Positions 15,516-24,128 of a DNA stretch of 42,002 bases are shown piece after piece (position 1 is the first letter of the stretch; every line of letters starts with the position of its first letter). The stretch spans positions 1 through 42,002 of the forward strand of contig NZ_AYYU01000013.1 in assembly GCF_001436455.1 (NCBI RefSeq). Reading direction: 5' to 3'. Below the pieces are notes generated by a model that searched no databases, was not told the origin of the DNA, and saw only the letters and a list, made by a program, of their open reading frames with translations. Both the position numbers and the translations under genes were made by a program. This DNA comes from Lactobacillus jensenii DSM 20557. GTDB lineage: Bacteria > Bacillota > Bacilli > Lactobacillales > Lactobacillaceae.

Positions 15516-16802
15516 ATGAAGAAGTTTTGGAAAACAGGTCTTGCAGCTATAGCCTGCATGGCTGGGTTATCACTTGCTGGGTGTTCAAGTCAAAAAGCCC
15601 AAAATCTGAATACAGTTACTATGTGGGTCCACGTTTCTAAAGATGACCCAGAAGGAAAGGCTTTATCTAAGAATATTTCTATTTTTAATAAGACTAACAA
15701 ACATGGTTATAAGGCAAAAGTAGAATTTATTCCACGTTCTAGCTCTGGTGGTGGCTATGAAGATAAGATTAATGCAGCTGTTAATTCAGGTTCATTGCCA
15801 GATGTTTTAACTTTAGATGGTCCAAATACTGCTGCATATGCACATTCAAAGATTATTCAACCAATTGATAAGTACATTACTAATAAATCAGACTTATTAC
15901 CAAGTATTGTTAAACAAGGTACTTATAAAGGTAAACTTTATGCAGTTGGCTATCAAGAATCATCTGTCGGAATTTACTACAACAAGAAGTTATTTAAGAA
16001 AGCCGGCATTTCTGATTCAGAATTACCAACTTTAAACAAACCTTGGACTTGGGATCAATTCTTAAGTATTTGTAAGAGATTAAAGAATAAGTTACACACT
16101 ACACCATTTAACATGAACTTAAATGATCGCTCTGAATGGTCAATTTATGCTTTTGCTCCATTTGTATGGTCAGCAAATGGTGATATTGTAAACAGTTCAT
16201 CAACTAAATCAACCGGTTACTTTGATTCAGCCAAGACTGCTAGTGCCTTTAAGTTTATCCAAGAATTGGTAAAGAAGGGCTACACTACTTTGAGTCCTAA
16301 AGATAAAGGATTTGAAACTGGTAAGTACCCAATGTTTTTAACTGGTGCATGGGAAATTCAATCTTTGAAGACTCAATATAAGTCACTTGATTGGGGCGTT
16401 TTACCATACCCTGTATCACCTGAAACTAAGAAGCTTGTTTCTCCTACTGGCTCATGGCAATATGCAATGAGTGCAACCGCTAAGAATAAGAAGGCTGCAG
16501 GTGCCTTAGTTAACTTCTTAGCAAGTAAAGAAGGAAGTTACAATACTGATAAAGCTTTAGGCGTTCTTCCATCAAGAAAGTCAAATATTGCTAGAATTTC
16601 TAAGAATGCAGATAGTGCGATGAAATTCTTAATTGAACAAAATGAACAATCAGGTCATGCAAGACCAATTATTGTTAACTACCCACAAATTTCTCGTACT
16701 TTTGCGGAAACTGTTCAAGATGTAACACTTTACCAAAAGAATCCTAATGTTGAAAAGGTATTGAAGAAACAAGCTAAAGCAATGCAAAAATACCTTAAGT
16801 AG
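15516..16802 (+). CDS. msmE: Sugar ABC transporter substrate-binding lipoprotein
   Basis: A 428-residue extracellular family-1 solute-binding protein. The signal peptide ends in the lipobox LAGC with Cys23 as the lipidation site (sequence ACMAGLSLAGCSS), so it is anchored to the outer face of the membrane. Typical features follow: VTMWVHVSKDDPEGKAL, and a hinge region around YAVGYQESSVGIYYNKKLF. Placement between msmR and the permeases, and the fructosidase downstream, indicate binding of fructo-oligosaccharides or sucrose-like sugars. SD AGGAGA precedes the ATG. Confidence 0.92.
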   Translation: MKKFWKTGLAAIACMAGLSLAGCSSQKAQNLNTVTMWVHVSKDDPEGKALSKNISIFNKTNKHGYKAKVEFIPRSSSGGGYEDKINAAVNSGSLPDVLTLDGPNTAAYAHSKIIQPIDKYITNKSDLLPSIVKQGTYKGKLYAVGYQESSVGIYYNKKLFKKAGISDSELPTLNKPWTWDQFLSICKRLKNKLHTTPFNMNLNDRSEWSIYAFAPFVWSANGDIVNSSSTKSTGYFDSAKTASAFKFIQELVKKGYTTLSPKDKGFETGKYPMFLTGAWEIQSLKTQYKSLDWGVLPYPVSPETKKLVSPTGSWQYAMSATAKNKKAAGALVNFLASKEGSYNTDKALGVLPSRKSNIARISKNADSAMKFLIEQNEQSGHARPIIVNYPQISRTFAETVQDVTLYQKNPNVEKVLKKQAKAMQKYLK

Positions 16803-16822
16803 TTTAGAAGGGATTTTTAGAT

Positions 16823-17698
16823 ATGAAAAATAAAGTTTTGCGAAATCAAATAGGTTGGCTATTCGTCCTACCCGCAATCCTCTTATTGCTGATTTTTCTT
16901 ATCATTCCTTTTGCTATGTCAATTAGCTATTCTTTCACTGATTACAATATTTTAAATCCAGATGCAAAAAAGTTCGTTGGTTTAGCAAATTATATTCAAA
17001 CCTTTAAAGATGGAATTTTTCTTCAAAGTCTTAAAAATATAGCTCAATTCGTTGTCTTCATTATTCCAATTCAACTTGGGCTGGCTTTGGGATTAGCACT
17101 TATTGTTAATAAAAAGAGACCTTTTAATCTCTTTTACAAAATTGCATTTTTTGCTCCGGTAGTTGTTTCACTGACCGTTACCTCGGTTCTGTGGCTCTAT
17201 ATTGTTAACCCTGATCAAGGTCTTTTAAATAGTTTACTTAAGATTATTCATGTGGCTCCACAGCCATTCTTAACTTCTGCTAAGCAAGCAATGTATGTAA
17301 TTATTGGGATTTCCGCCTGGCAAGGTGCTGGTTACCAGATGTTAATCTTTTTGGCGGGATTGCAAGACATACCTGAATCCCTTTATGAAGCAGCAGAATT
17401 AGATGGTGCAAGTAAATGGAAGAAGTTCCTTTATATTACTTTACCTGGTTTAAAGCCGACGACAGTAATGATTCTTACTACTACCTTAATTTCTGCTTTG
17501 AACTTGATGACACAATCAATGGTTATGACCCAAGGTGGACCTGAATATTCAACTATGACTCCAATTTATTACATTTATCGGACAGGTTTTACTGATCGTC
17601 AATTAGGTTATGCTTCTGCTGTCAGTGTCATTTATGGATTAATTATCATTGTTTTAACAGTCGTTCAAAGACGTATTACTAATAGAAAGGAAAAATAA
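16823..17698 (+). CDS. msmF: Sugar ABC transporter permease, MalF/MsmF type
   Basis: A 291-residue inner-membrane subunit with six predicted membrane helices. The permease EAA motif is clear: EAAELDGASKWKKFLYITLP (about 191-210), where the MsmK ATPase docks. The N-terminus begins with a long hydrophobic segment (about 11-33). It follows msmE after 20 bases and precedes msmG after 2 bases. Together with MsmG it forms the channel for oligosaccharide import. Confidence 0.92.
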   Translation: MKNKVLRNQIGWLFVLPAILLLLIFLIIPFAMSISYSFTDYNILNPDAKKFVGLANYIQTFKDGIFLQSLKNIAQFVVFIIPIQLGLALGLALIVNKKRPFNLFYKIAFFAPVVVSLTVTSVLWLYIVNPDQGLLNSLLKIIHVAPQPFLTSAKQAMYVIIGISAWQGAGYQMLIFLAGLQDIPESLYEAAELDGASKWKKFLYITLPGLKPTTVMILTTTLISALNLMTQSMVMTQGGPEYSTMTPIYYIYRTGFTDRQLGYASAVSVIYGLIIIVLTVVQRRITNRKEK

Positions 17699-17700
17699 AG

Positions 17701-18546
17701 ATGAGCAGAAAAAAAGCAAATTTGATTATTTCCACTTTCTTAATTATGATGCTAGCTTTATTCTTTATCTTCCCTTTAGTCTGGATGATTGCATCATCTT
17801 TAAAGCAAGAAAAAGATATTTATTCTCAAATGACTAGCATATTTGCATTTTTACCTTCTACTAATCCTAAAGATTGGGGTATAGCATATCAACAATTATT
17901 TAGTCGGTTTCCTATTTTTAGATATATTTTGAACTCGGTTGTTTATGCAATCTCACTAACGGCAGGTTCATTAATTGTTAACTCACTAGCTGGTTATGCT
18001 TTTGCTAAATTTGATTTTTGGGGCAAAAAAGCTTTGTTTGCCTTTTTGATTTCATTGATGGTAATTCCTGGTGCAACATTGTTAATTCAGCAATTCCAAG
18101 TTGCTAAGCAATTAGGTATTTTAAATACTATGCTGGCAGTTATTTTGCCAGGGATGTCGAGCCCATTTGCAATTTACATGTTTAGAAATGCGTTTGAAGC
18201 AATTCCGGCCAATGTAAGTGAAGCTGCAGAAATAGAAGGTGCAGGTAGTTTTAGAATCTTTTGGAGCGTCTTATTACCAATGGCTAAGCCAACTATTGCA
18301 ACTATAGGTACTTTATCCTTTATCGGAAGTTGGAATGACTATGTTTGGCCATTGATGGTTTTGAATGATTCTAACCAATTCCCATTACAAGTGGCAATAA
18401 CAAATATTAACAATACACAACCTGTATATATGAACCAAGTGATGGCTTTATTAGCTATTTCTACAATTCCTTTGATTTTAGTATATGCTTTCTTCCAAAA
18501 GTACTTAGTCCAAGGATTAGGTTCAACAGGTAATGGAGATAAGTAA
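17701..18546 (+). CDS. msmG: Sugar ABC transporter permease, MalG/MsmG type
   Basis: A 281-residue membrane subunit with six predicted helices and the EAA loop EAAEIEGAGSFRIFWSVLLP (about 178-197). The region GSWNDYVWPLMVL (about 210-222) is typical of the MalG half of sugar permeases. It is translated with its neighbours: two bases after msmF, and its stop overlaps the bfrA ATG by one base. Confidence 0.92.
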   Translation: MSRKKANLIISTFLIMMLALFFIFPLVWMIASSLKQEKDIYSQMTSIFAFLPSTNPKDWGIAYQQLFSRFPIFRYILNSVVYAISLTAGSLIVNSLAGYAFAKFDFWGKKALFAFLISLMVIPGATLLIQQFQVAKQLGILNTMLAVILPGMSSPFAIYMFRNAFEAIPANVSEAAEIEGAGSFRIFWSVLLPMAKPTIATIGTLSFIGSWNDYVWPLMVLNDSNQFPLQVAITNINNTQPVYMNQVMALLAISTIPLILVYAFFQKYLVQGLGSTGNGDK

Positions 18547-19832
18547 TGAAAGCAAATGATTTTCTTTTTGAAAAAGTAAGAGCATTAGAAAAAGATGGTG
18601 CAAGACCTAATCTGCATTTCACTCCTTTGTTTGGATGGCTTAATGATCCTAATGGCTTGATTTATTACAATGGAATGTATCATTTATTTTATCAATATAA
18701 CCCTTTCAAAAATCAGTGGGGTAATATTCATTGGGGACATGCAATTAGTCGTGATTTGCAATCATGGAATGATATGCCTGTAGCTCTTGAACCAAGTGAG
18801 AGCTATGATAAAGATGGTGTCTTTTCAGGATCTGCAATTGTTAAAGACGACCAATTATATGTTCTTTATACTGGCCATTCAGTTGATGCTAAAGGACAGG
18901 CACATGAAACGCAATGTCTAGCTTATTCTAAAGATGGTGTTACTTTCCAAAAGTATGATCAAAATCCTGTTATAGATTTAGATACAATTCCTGGAATTGA
19001 ACCTGAGAATTTTAGAGATCCAAAAGTTATTCAAAGAGATGGAAAGTATTATCTATTTTTAGCTGCAGGAATTCAAAAACATGGTAATATTATTCTCTTT
19101 GAATCTGATGATTTAAGGAACTGGACTTACAAAGGAAATATCTTTAAAGACTTCAGTAAGTTAGGAATAATGACAGAGTGTCCAGACTTCTTCTCTATTG
19201 ATGGAAGAGATTTCTTAACCTTTTGCGTTATTTGGGGAGAATCAAAGCGCAGTCAGGTATATCTTGCTGAAGGTAAGATGGATTGGGACCAAGCTGAATT
19301 TACTTGCGATAAATTTATGGCTTTAGATGGTAATGCTGATATTTATGCAACTCAATCATTTAATTATGAGGGTAGCAGGGTACTAATTTCTTGGTTCAGA
19401 AGTATGGAAAATGAAACATATTTGGTAGATACTAATCACCAATGGAATGGAATGATGACCATTCCTAGATATCTTGAATTGGCTGAAGATGGCAAAAAAG
19501 TTATTCAAAAGCCATTTGGTGTATTTAAAACGGAAAAAATAAAGGCTATTCAATCAATAAAAAATCAAACACCAAGAATTCAGGGTATCTTTGAATTAGG
19601 TTCACAATATCTGTTCCAAGGAAAAGATGGAGAGGTCAAAATTAAGCGTATTAATGATGAAAATGAATACGTGATAACAGTTCATTCTCCAGCTTTTAAG
19701 AAAGAATATCACTGGCAAGCAGATAGCAAAGAGTTAAGTTTGATTTTTGATAATTCTACTTTAGAAATTTTTGCTAAAGAAAAAACCTTCAGTATTGTTA
19801 CCCTTATACAAGGAAGAGAGTGTGAGAGATAG
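18546..19832 (+). CDS. bfrA: Glycoside hydrolase family 32 beta-fructosidase, intracellular
   Basis: A 428-residue enzyme that releases fructose from imported fructo-oligosaccharides or sucrose. All three GH32 catalytic blocks are present: WLNDPNG with nucleophile Asp34, FRDP (transition-state Asp158), and ECPDF with acid/base Glu211. There is no signal peptide, so it acts in the cytoplasm after transport, as in the L. acidophilus msm locus. Its C-terminal beta-sandwich is short. The ATG overlaps the msmG stop (TAATG), indicating translational coupling. A phosphorylated-sucrose substrate is less likely because the uptake system is ABC rather than PTS. Confidence 0.92.
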   Translation: MKANDFLFEKVRALEKDGARPNLHFTPLFGWLNDPNGLIYYNGMYHLFYQYNPFKNQWGNIHWGHAISRDLQSWNDMPVALEPSESYDKDGVFSGSAIVKDDQLYVLYTGHSVDAKGQAHETQCLAYSKDGVTFQKYDQNPVIDLDTIPGIEPENFRDPKVIQRDGKYYLFLAAGIQKHGNIILFESDDLRNWTYKGNIFKDFSKLGIMTECPDFFSIDGRDFLTFCVIWGESKRSQVYLAEGKMDWDQAEFTCDKFMALDGNADIYATQSFNYEGSRVLISWFRSMENETYLVDTNHQWNGMMTIPRYLELAEDGKKVIQKPFGVFKTEKIKAIQSIKNQTPRIQGIFELGSQYLFQGKDGEVKIKRINDENEYVITVHSPAFKKEYHWQADSKELSLIFDNSTLEIFAKEKTFSIVTLIQGRECER

Positions 19833-19834
19833 CG

Positions 19835-20938
19835 ATGGCTACGATAGATTTGAATCATATTTATAAGAAATATGATAAAGCTGAAAATTATTCTGTAACT
19901 GATTTTGATTTACACATTAAAGATAATGAATTTATTGTCTTTGTTGGACCTTCAGGTTGTGGCAAATCAACTACTTTAAGAATGATTGCAGGACTTGAAG
20001 ATATTACCAAGGGAACTTTAAAAATTAACGACAAAGTTGTTAATGATGTGGCTCCTAAAAATAGAGACATTGCGATGGTTTTTCAAAATTATGCCTTATA
20101 TCCTCATATGACTGTCTTTGAAAATATGGCATTTGGACTAAAGATTCGTAAAGTTGATAAGACTACAATTAACAAGAAAGTTACTGATGCTGCTAAAGTA
20201 TTGGGACTTGAACCATATTTAAAGCGTAAACCAGCTGATTTGTCCGGTGGTCAAAGACAGAGAGTTGCTTTAGGACGCGCAATTGTGCGGGATGCTCCAA
20301 TCTTTTTAATGGATGAGCCATTATCAAACTTGGATGCGAAGCTTAGAGTTTCTATGAGAGCAGAAATTGCTAAAATACACCAAGATCTTAAGACTACAAC
20401 CATCTATGTTACTCATGACCAAGTAGAAGCTATGACTTTAGCAGATCGAATTGTTGTCATGAAAGATGGTAAAATCCAACAAGTTGGAAGTCCACTAGAA
20501 ATTTATCGTCATCCTGCAAATAAGTTTGTCGCTGGTTTTATCGGGGCTCCCGCTATGAACTTCTTTAACTGCCAGCTAGAAAAGGGCAAAGTCGTTTTAA
20601 ACAATGCCTTTTCAATTCCTGTTCCAGAAGGTATTTATAAGCAATTAGCTGAGAAAGGTTATGAAGAAAATGAAGTTATTTTAGGAATAAGACCAGAGGA
20701 TATGCATTCTGAAGAATTATTCTTAAATACCTTCCCTGAAAATACTGTTTCAGCAAAAGTAGTCGTTTCTGAATTGCTCGGTTCTGAAACTCAGTTGTAC
20801 TGTAAAGTAGGTGATTTTGAATTAGTATCAAAAGTGGATGCTCGTGATTTCGTAAAACCAGGTGCTACTATTAAATTAGGATTTGATTTGAACAAAGCTT
20901 CATTCTTTGATGTGAAAACTGAAGATAAGATTTTATAA
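19835..20938 (+). CDS. msmK: Sugar ABC transporter ATPase, MsmK/UgpC family
   Basis: A 367-residue ATP-binding subunit. Walker A is GPSGCGKST (38-46), the signature [14 protein letters not shown] (136-149), Walker B FLMDEP (157-162), and the switch His lies in [17 protein letters not shown]. The C-terminal 120 residues form the TOBE/regulatory domain typical of MalK-type ATPases ([10 protein letters not shown]). It powers MsmFG. It starts two bases after bfrA and ends the operon; no sucrose phosphorylase (gtfA) follows, unlike the L. acidophilus cluster. Confidence 0.93.
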   Translation: MATIDLNHIYKKYDKAENYSVTDFDLHIKDNEFIVFVGPSGCGKSTTLRMIAGLEDITKGTLKINDKVVNDVAPKNRDIAMVFQNYALYPHMTVFENMAFGLKIRKVDKTTINKKVTDAAKVLGLEPYLKRKPADLSGGQRQRVALGRAIVRDAPIFLMDEPLSNLDAKLRVSMRAEIAKIHQDLKTTTIYVTHDQVEAMTLADRIVVMKDGKIQQVGSPLEIYRHPANKFVAGFIGAPAMNFFNCQLEKGKVVLNNAFSIPVPEGIYKQLAEKGYEENEVILGIRPEDMHSEELFLNTFPENTVSAKVVVSELLGSETQLYCKVGDFELVSKVDARDFVKPGATIKLGFDLNKASFFDVKTEDKIL

Positions 20939-20971
20939 GAAAATTTAAAAACGAAATATAACAACCCATAC

Positions 20972-21006
20972 AAAAAGAGATATCTGAAGGATATCTCTTT
21001 TTACTT
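20972..21006 (+). terminator. Rho-independent terminator of the msm operon
   Basis: A 13-bp perfect stem (20972-20984 with 20990-21002) with a 5-base loop and T-run at its end, 34 bases after the msmK stop. Confidence 0.88.
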
Positions 21007-21167
21007 TGCAATATAACTTTAGAAAATCTACCAATTTATTCTAAGTAAAGATTTAAATGAACTGCTTAAATCATTCCATTTCCAAGTGATTACAATTTTG
21101 TGCTACATTATCCTTAATATTGTAATGGAAGTCATGTAGCTTAGGATTATCCTCATCTGTGAAGTGA

Positions 21168-21411
21168 ACTCTCATTAATCTGGGTAGTTTGGTATTATCA
21201 ATCGGAGCAATCTTGTTTTTTTGTTGGTAATACGATTATGTATTCACCACTACTTGATACTGTAACTGGCGTTATTCCAAAATCAGAAATTGGTCGTGGA
21301 GCAGAGATGTTTGACTTATTAATCAACATTTCAGGTTCTTTAGGTGTTGCTATTAGTGACGTTTTACGTGAAGAAAGCGTTGCTGTTTTAAAGTCATATT
21401 TTGGCAAATAA
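21168..21411 (+). pseudogene. Remnant of an MFS transporter (C-terminal 80 residues, frameshifted)
   Basis: From 21168 the frame reads TLINLGSLVLSIGAILFF and then breaks at the T7 run around 21216-21222. After a shift of one base it continues VGNTIMYSPLLDTVTGVIPK...GRGAEMFDLLINISGSLGVAI and ends at TAA 21409-21411. The sequence is typical of the last two helices of a 12-14 TMS drug exporter. The N-terminal 300 or more residues are missing, and a stop lies just upstream (21165). It is a decayed gene. The rest of 21007-21167 shows no gene on the plus strand; see findings for a short open frame on the other strand. Confidence 0.75.
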
Positions 21412-21427
21412 AATTTTACTAACAAAG

Positions 21428-21454
21428 AAAAATGCACCATATGGTGCATTTTTT
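21428..21454. terminator. Bidirectional rho-independent terminator
   Basis: An 11-bp stem (21428-21438 with 21443-21453) around an ATAT loop, with A and T tracts on either side. It follows the MFS remnant and also serves the convergent acetyltransferase gene. Confidence 0.85.
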
Positions 21455-21481
21455 GTGTGGTTAATATATAAGTTTATTAGT

Positions 21482-22075
21482 CTACCCAGGAAAACTATCT
21501 AAATTGTCAGCTTCAGTAATTTTCCGGATTACTTTACCTGGGACACCTACAACTAGCGAATTAGCTGGTACGTTGCGAGTAACTACGCTACCAGATCCAA
21601 TTACACTGCCAGCACCAATTGTAACACCAGGATTCACAACAACATTGCTAGCGAGCCAGCAATTATCTTCAATTGTTATCGGAGCACCATATTCATAATG
21701 CGTTTTCCCGTTACCGTTACGCTGCTGATAACGTAAGGGATGTAGTGGTGTAGCCAAAGTACAGTTAGGACCAATCATGACATTATTGCCAATTTTAACG
21801 GGGCAAGTATCAAGCACTGTTAAGTTAGTGTTGGCATAAAAGTTATCACCGATTTCAGTAAAGGCACCATAATCAAAGTAAATTGGACCTTGAAAATAGG
21901 TGTTCTTGCCGTGTTTACCAAGAAGCTGGTCAATAATATCATGACGCTTAATATCAGTATCATAGAGCTGGTTGAAATCTTGACACAAGCGATGACTCTT
22001 CTGAGCAATTGTGACTAATTCTTGGCTAGGATGATAAGGCAAGCCAGCCAGCATGTTTTTAGTGTTTTCTTCCAT
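21482..22075 (-). CDS. Sugar O-acetyltransferase (maltose/galactoside acetyltransferase, left-handed beta-helix)
   Basis: A 197-residue acetyl-CoA-dependent enzyme that transfers an acetyl group to sugars. The N-terminus has the MAT-domain pattern (MLAGLPYHPSQELVTIAQKS). Hexapeptide repeats fill the second half (IGDNFYANTNLTVLDTC; IGNNVMIGPNCTLATPLHPL with the catalytic His; IGAGSVIGSGSVVTRNVPAN). The frame opens at ATG 22087, but GGAGG (the next bases) overlaps that codon. ATG 22073-22075 is properly spaced from it and is the start. It is a single gene closed by a shared terminator. Its in vivo substrate is unknown. Confidence 0.9.
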   Translation of the reverse strand: MEENTKNMLAGLPYHPSQELVTIAQKSHRLCQDFNQLYDTDIKRHDIIDQLLGKHGKNTYFQGPIYFDYGAFTEIGDNFYANTNLTVLDTCPVKIGNNVMIGPNCTLATPLHPLRYQQRNGNGKTHYEYGAPITIEDNCWLASNVVVNPGVTIGAGSVIGSGSVVTRNVPANSLVVGVPGKVIRKITEADNLDSFPG

Positions 22076-22130
22076 TGGAGCCTCCATAGATGTATATGAA
22101 TTTTTATAATTAAATTATACTTCAAAAGCT

Positions 22131-22139
22131 TGGTATAAT
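22131..22139 (+). promoter_or_regulatory. Extended -10 promoter
   Basis: TGGTATAAT (22131-22139) is a perfect extended -10 element, 28 bases ahead of the small membrane-protein start; no good -35 box is needed or seen. Confidence 0.55.
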
Positions 22140-22167
22140 GTTGTTATAACTGTTTAAGGAGTTTAAG

Positions 22168-22338
22168 ATGGAATTCATTAAAAAATATGCTTTTTGGGTA
22201 GGAGAATTAGCTATTTTATTAGCTTGCTTAATTTGGTATGGCGTAAGTGGCCATAATTTACAAAGCACTTTGCTCAATTCAGTTGCAATCACTGTTTTAG
22301 CTGGGCTAGTTATTAAGTTAATTAATCGAAAGAAATAG
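22168..22338 (+). CDS. Small membrane protein, 56 residues, two predicted helices
   Basis: ATG 22168 to TAG 22336-22338, with SD AAGGAG seven to eight bases upstream. It has two hydrophobic segments, about residues 8-26 (FWVGELAILLACLIWYG) and 35-51 (LLNSVAITVLAGLVIKL), and a basic end (NRKK). It was not recognised as a known family. It is 8 bases upstream of the DUF985 gene and shares its promoter, so the two are probably co-transcribed. Confidence 0.7.
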   Translation: MEFIKKYAFWVGELAILLACLIWYGVSGHNLQSTLLNSVAITVLAGLVIKLINRKK

Positions 22339-22346
22339 ATAAAAAT

Positions 22347-22838
22347 ATGGATGCAAAAGAATATATTGAAAGATTAAATTTAGCCCTTCATCCTGAAGGA
22401 GGATATTTTAAAGAAGTATATCAAGCAAAAGATGAGTATGAGTTGGCAGAAGGTAAAAGAAAATATTTTACCTCAATTTATTTTTTGCTAACGCCTGAAA
22501 CTAAGTCACATTTGCATAGGTTAAATCATGATGAAGTTTGGTATTACCATGATGGAGCTAGCTTAAAAATACATTGTTTATATCCAGATGGCCATTATCA
22601 GTTAGTTAAACTGGGAAAAAATCTAGTCAATGGTGAGCAATTATCGTTTGTTGTGCCTGCTGGTGTTATTTTTGGTTCAGAGCTAGCTGAAGGTAAATTC
22701 GCTCTGGTTAGTTGTATGGTAGCTCCTGGATTTGATTATGAAGATTTTGAATTATTTAGTCAGGCTGAATTAATTAAGCAATATCCAGAACAAAAGCGGA
22801 TAATTATGGATATGGCATATAAAGAAATAAGAGGTTAG
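22347..22838 (+). CDS. DUF985 cupin-fold protein
   Basis: A 163-residue single-domain cupin. Conserved DUF985 features are visible: LNLALHPEGGYFKEVYQ (about 10-26), SIYFLLTPETKSHLHRLNHDEVWYYHDG (about 43-70, with the His/Glu metal-type motif), and GSELAEGKFALVSCMVAPGFDYEDFEL (about 111-137). The biochemical role of the family is not established; a sugar-related or metal-dependent function has been suggested by fold. The SD is weak, in keeping with coupling to the small gene just upstream. Its stop codon lies inside a long convergent terminator. Confidence 0.85.
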   Translation: MDAKEYIERLNLALHPEGGYFKEVYQAKDEYELAEGKRKYFTSIYFLLTPETKSHLHRLNHDEVWYYHDGASLKIHCLYPDGHYQLVKLGKNLVNGEQLSFVVPAGVIFGSELAEGKFALVSCMVAPGFDYEDFELFSQAELIKQYPEQKRIIMDMAYKEIRG

Positions 22839-22859
22839 GATTTTTCCTAACCTCTTATT
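22826..22859. terminator. Bidirectional terminator overlapping both convergent gene ends
   Basis: A perfect 15-bp stem (22826-22840 with 22845-22859) with a TTTT loop includes the stop codons of the DUF985 gene and of the leftward membrane-protein gene. Confidence 0.85.
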
Positions 22860-23154
22860 CTTTAGTTGTAGCTGTCTTTATTTTCTTTTTATAATCTGCA
22901 ATGACTAAATTTAAGTTCTTTCTACCACGGATTGCGCCTGTTGCCAATATTAGCATTGCAAGCAGACCAATGCCCATTATAAAGATTCCTAATAATAAAA
23001 TAGGTAAATTTTTACCCCAAAAGTAGTAAGTCATAACTATTCCAATAGCTGATATTAAAATAGCTAGTTCAAAATAATAGCTTAAATTACGAAGCATATG
23101 TTTTTGATAAGCTATTTCAGTTTCATAGCCTTTTTTTAATTGTTCATGTGACAT
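22855..23154 (-). CDS. Small membrane protein, 99 residues, unknown function
   Basis: Two adjacent hydrophobic segments (about residues 27-46 and 50-71) are flanked by charged ends (MSHEQLKKGYETEIAYQKHM at the start and DYKKKIKTATTKE at the end). A good SD (GGAGG) precedes the ATG. The layout suggests a helical hairpin with both ends in the cytoplasm. No family was recognised. It is transcribed leftward from between the PTS operon terminator and the DUF985 gene, apparently alone. Confidence 0.75.
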   Translation of the reverse strand: MSHEQLKKGYETEIAYQKHMLRNLSYYFELAILISAIGIVMTYYFWGKNLPILLLGIFIMGIGLLAMLILATGAIRGRKNLNLVIADYKKKIKTATTKE

Positions 23155-23201
23155 AGTATCCTCCCAATATTAAAGAAGAAAAAAGCTAATACTTTTATAA
23201 C

Positions 23202-23234
23202 AAAAGAACGTCAACACAGAAGCTGACGCCTTTT
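23202..23234 (-). terminator. Terminator of the mannose-family PTS operon
   Basis: On the complement, AAAAGGCGTCA pairs (with two G-T pairs and a bulge) with TGACGTTCTTTT and is followed by T-rich sequence. It lies about 57 bases after the IID stop. Confidence 0.65.
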
Positions 23235-23290
23235 GGATATTTTTTATGAAGTTTGATGTAGTTTATATGTAATAATAAATAAAAATATAA

Positions 23291-24127
23291 TTAGTATTTA
23301 AGGCCTGGGTTGAAGAATCCTACAAGTACACCAATGAATGCGATAGCAACTAAAATTAACATTGTGTTAATTGCAGAAATTTTCTTCTTAGACATTAACC
23401 ACCAGCATAATAAGATGAATAATACAGTTAATAATCCAGGATAAATGCTGTCAAATTGTTTTTGTAAGCTTAAAAAAGTTTTGCCGGAGGCGTTTTTCAA
23501 TTCAAAAGCAGTTGAAATGTTTACCCAAGTTGCGGCAACACCACCAACAACCATTGCACCAACAACACCGATTGCTTTTCTGATTGCACTACCTTGTGCA
23601 CCAACTAAAAATTCAACGGCTTTATCGCCCATTTCATAACCTCTGAAGAAGAGGTAACGCATACCAAAGTATGCAATTAAGTTCCAAACAATGATGTAGA
23701 AGATTGCACCAACTGGTGAACCACCAGTTGACATACCAAGTGCAATACCTAAAAGAATTGGAATTAAAGTACCAACAATCAAGGAGTCACCAATTCCGGC
23801 GATAGGTCCCATTAAACCCGCACGCATACCATTGATGGTTTCACCGTCAACAGCATCACCGTTAGCTTTAGCTTCTTCTAGTCCGGCAGTAATACCAACT
23901 ATAATTGACCCAAGTTGTGGTTCAGTATTGAAGAATGCTGTGTAGGTTTTCATAGCTTCTTTTTGGTCATCTTTTTTGTCATATAATTCTTCGACAATTG
24001 GAAGCATGGAAGTTAAATAACCAAAGGTCTGCATGTGTTCTTGTGAGAAACATGTTAAGTGACCGTAGTACCAATGGTGGAAGGCTTTATTTAAAGTCTT
24101 TTTACTAATTTTCTTTCTATCTGTCAT
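23291..24127 (-). CDS. PTS mannose/fructose/sorbose-family IID component
   Basis: A 278-residue membrane subunit which, with IIC, forms the sugar channel of a mannose-family phosphotransferase permease. Family features are visible: TLNKAFHHWYYGHLTCFSQE near the N-terminus, then MRAGLMGPIAGIGDSLIVGT, and a C-terminal membrane region. The open frame extends to 24157, but GAGGAGG (on the complement, near 24137-24143) points to ATG 24125-24127. That leaves a one-base gap to the IIC stop. It is the last gene of the IIA-IIB-IIC-IID operon. Substrate specificity within the family is not readable from this subunit. Confidence 0.93.
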   Translation of the reverse strand: MTDRKKISKKTLNKAFHHWYYGHLTCFSQEHMQTFGYLTSMLPIVEELYDKKDDQKEAMKTYTAFFNTEPQLGSIIVGITAGLEEAKANGDAVDGETINGMRAGLMGPIAGIGDSLIVGTLIPILLGIALGMSTGGSPVGAIFYIIVWNLIAYFGMRYLFFRGYEMGDKAVEFLVGAQGSAIRKAIGVVGAMVVGGVAATWVNISTAFELKNASGKTFLSLQKQFDSIYPGLLTVLFILLCWWLMSKKKISAINTMLILVAIAFIGVLVGFFNPGLKY

Positions 24128-24128
24128 T

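Noticed and set aside
21198-21449. 83-codon open frame on the complement across the MFS remnant and terminator
   Set aside because: It runs through the terminator hairpin, has no SD, and the plus-strand remnant explains the sequence.
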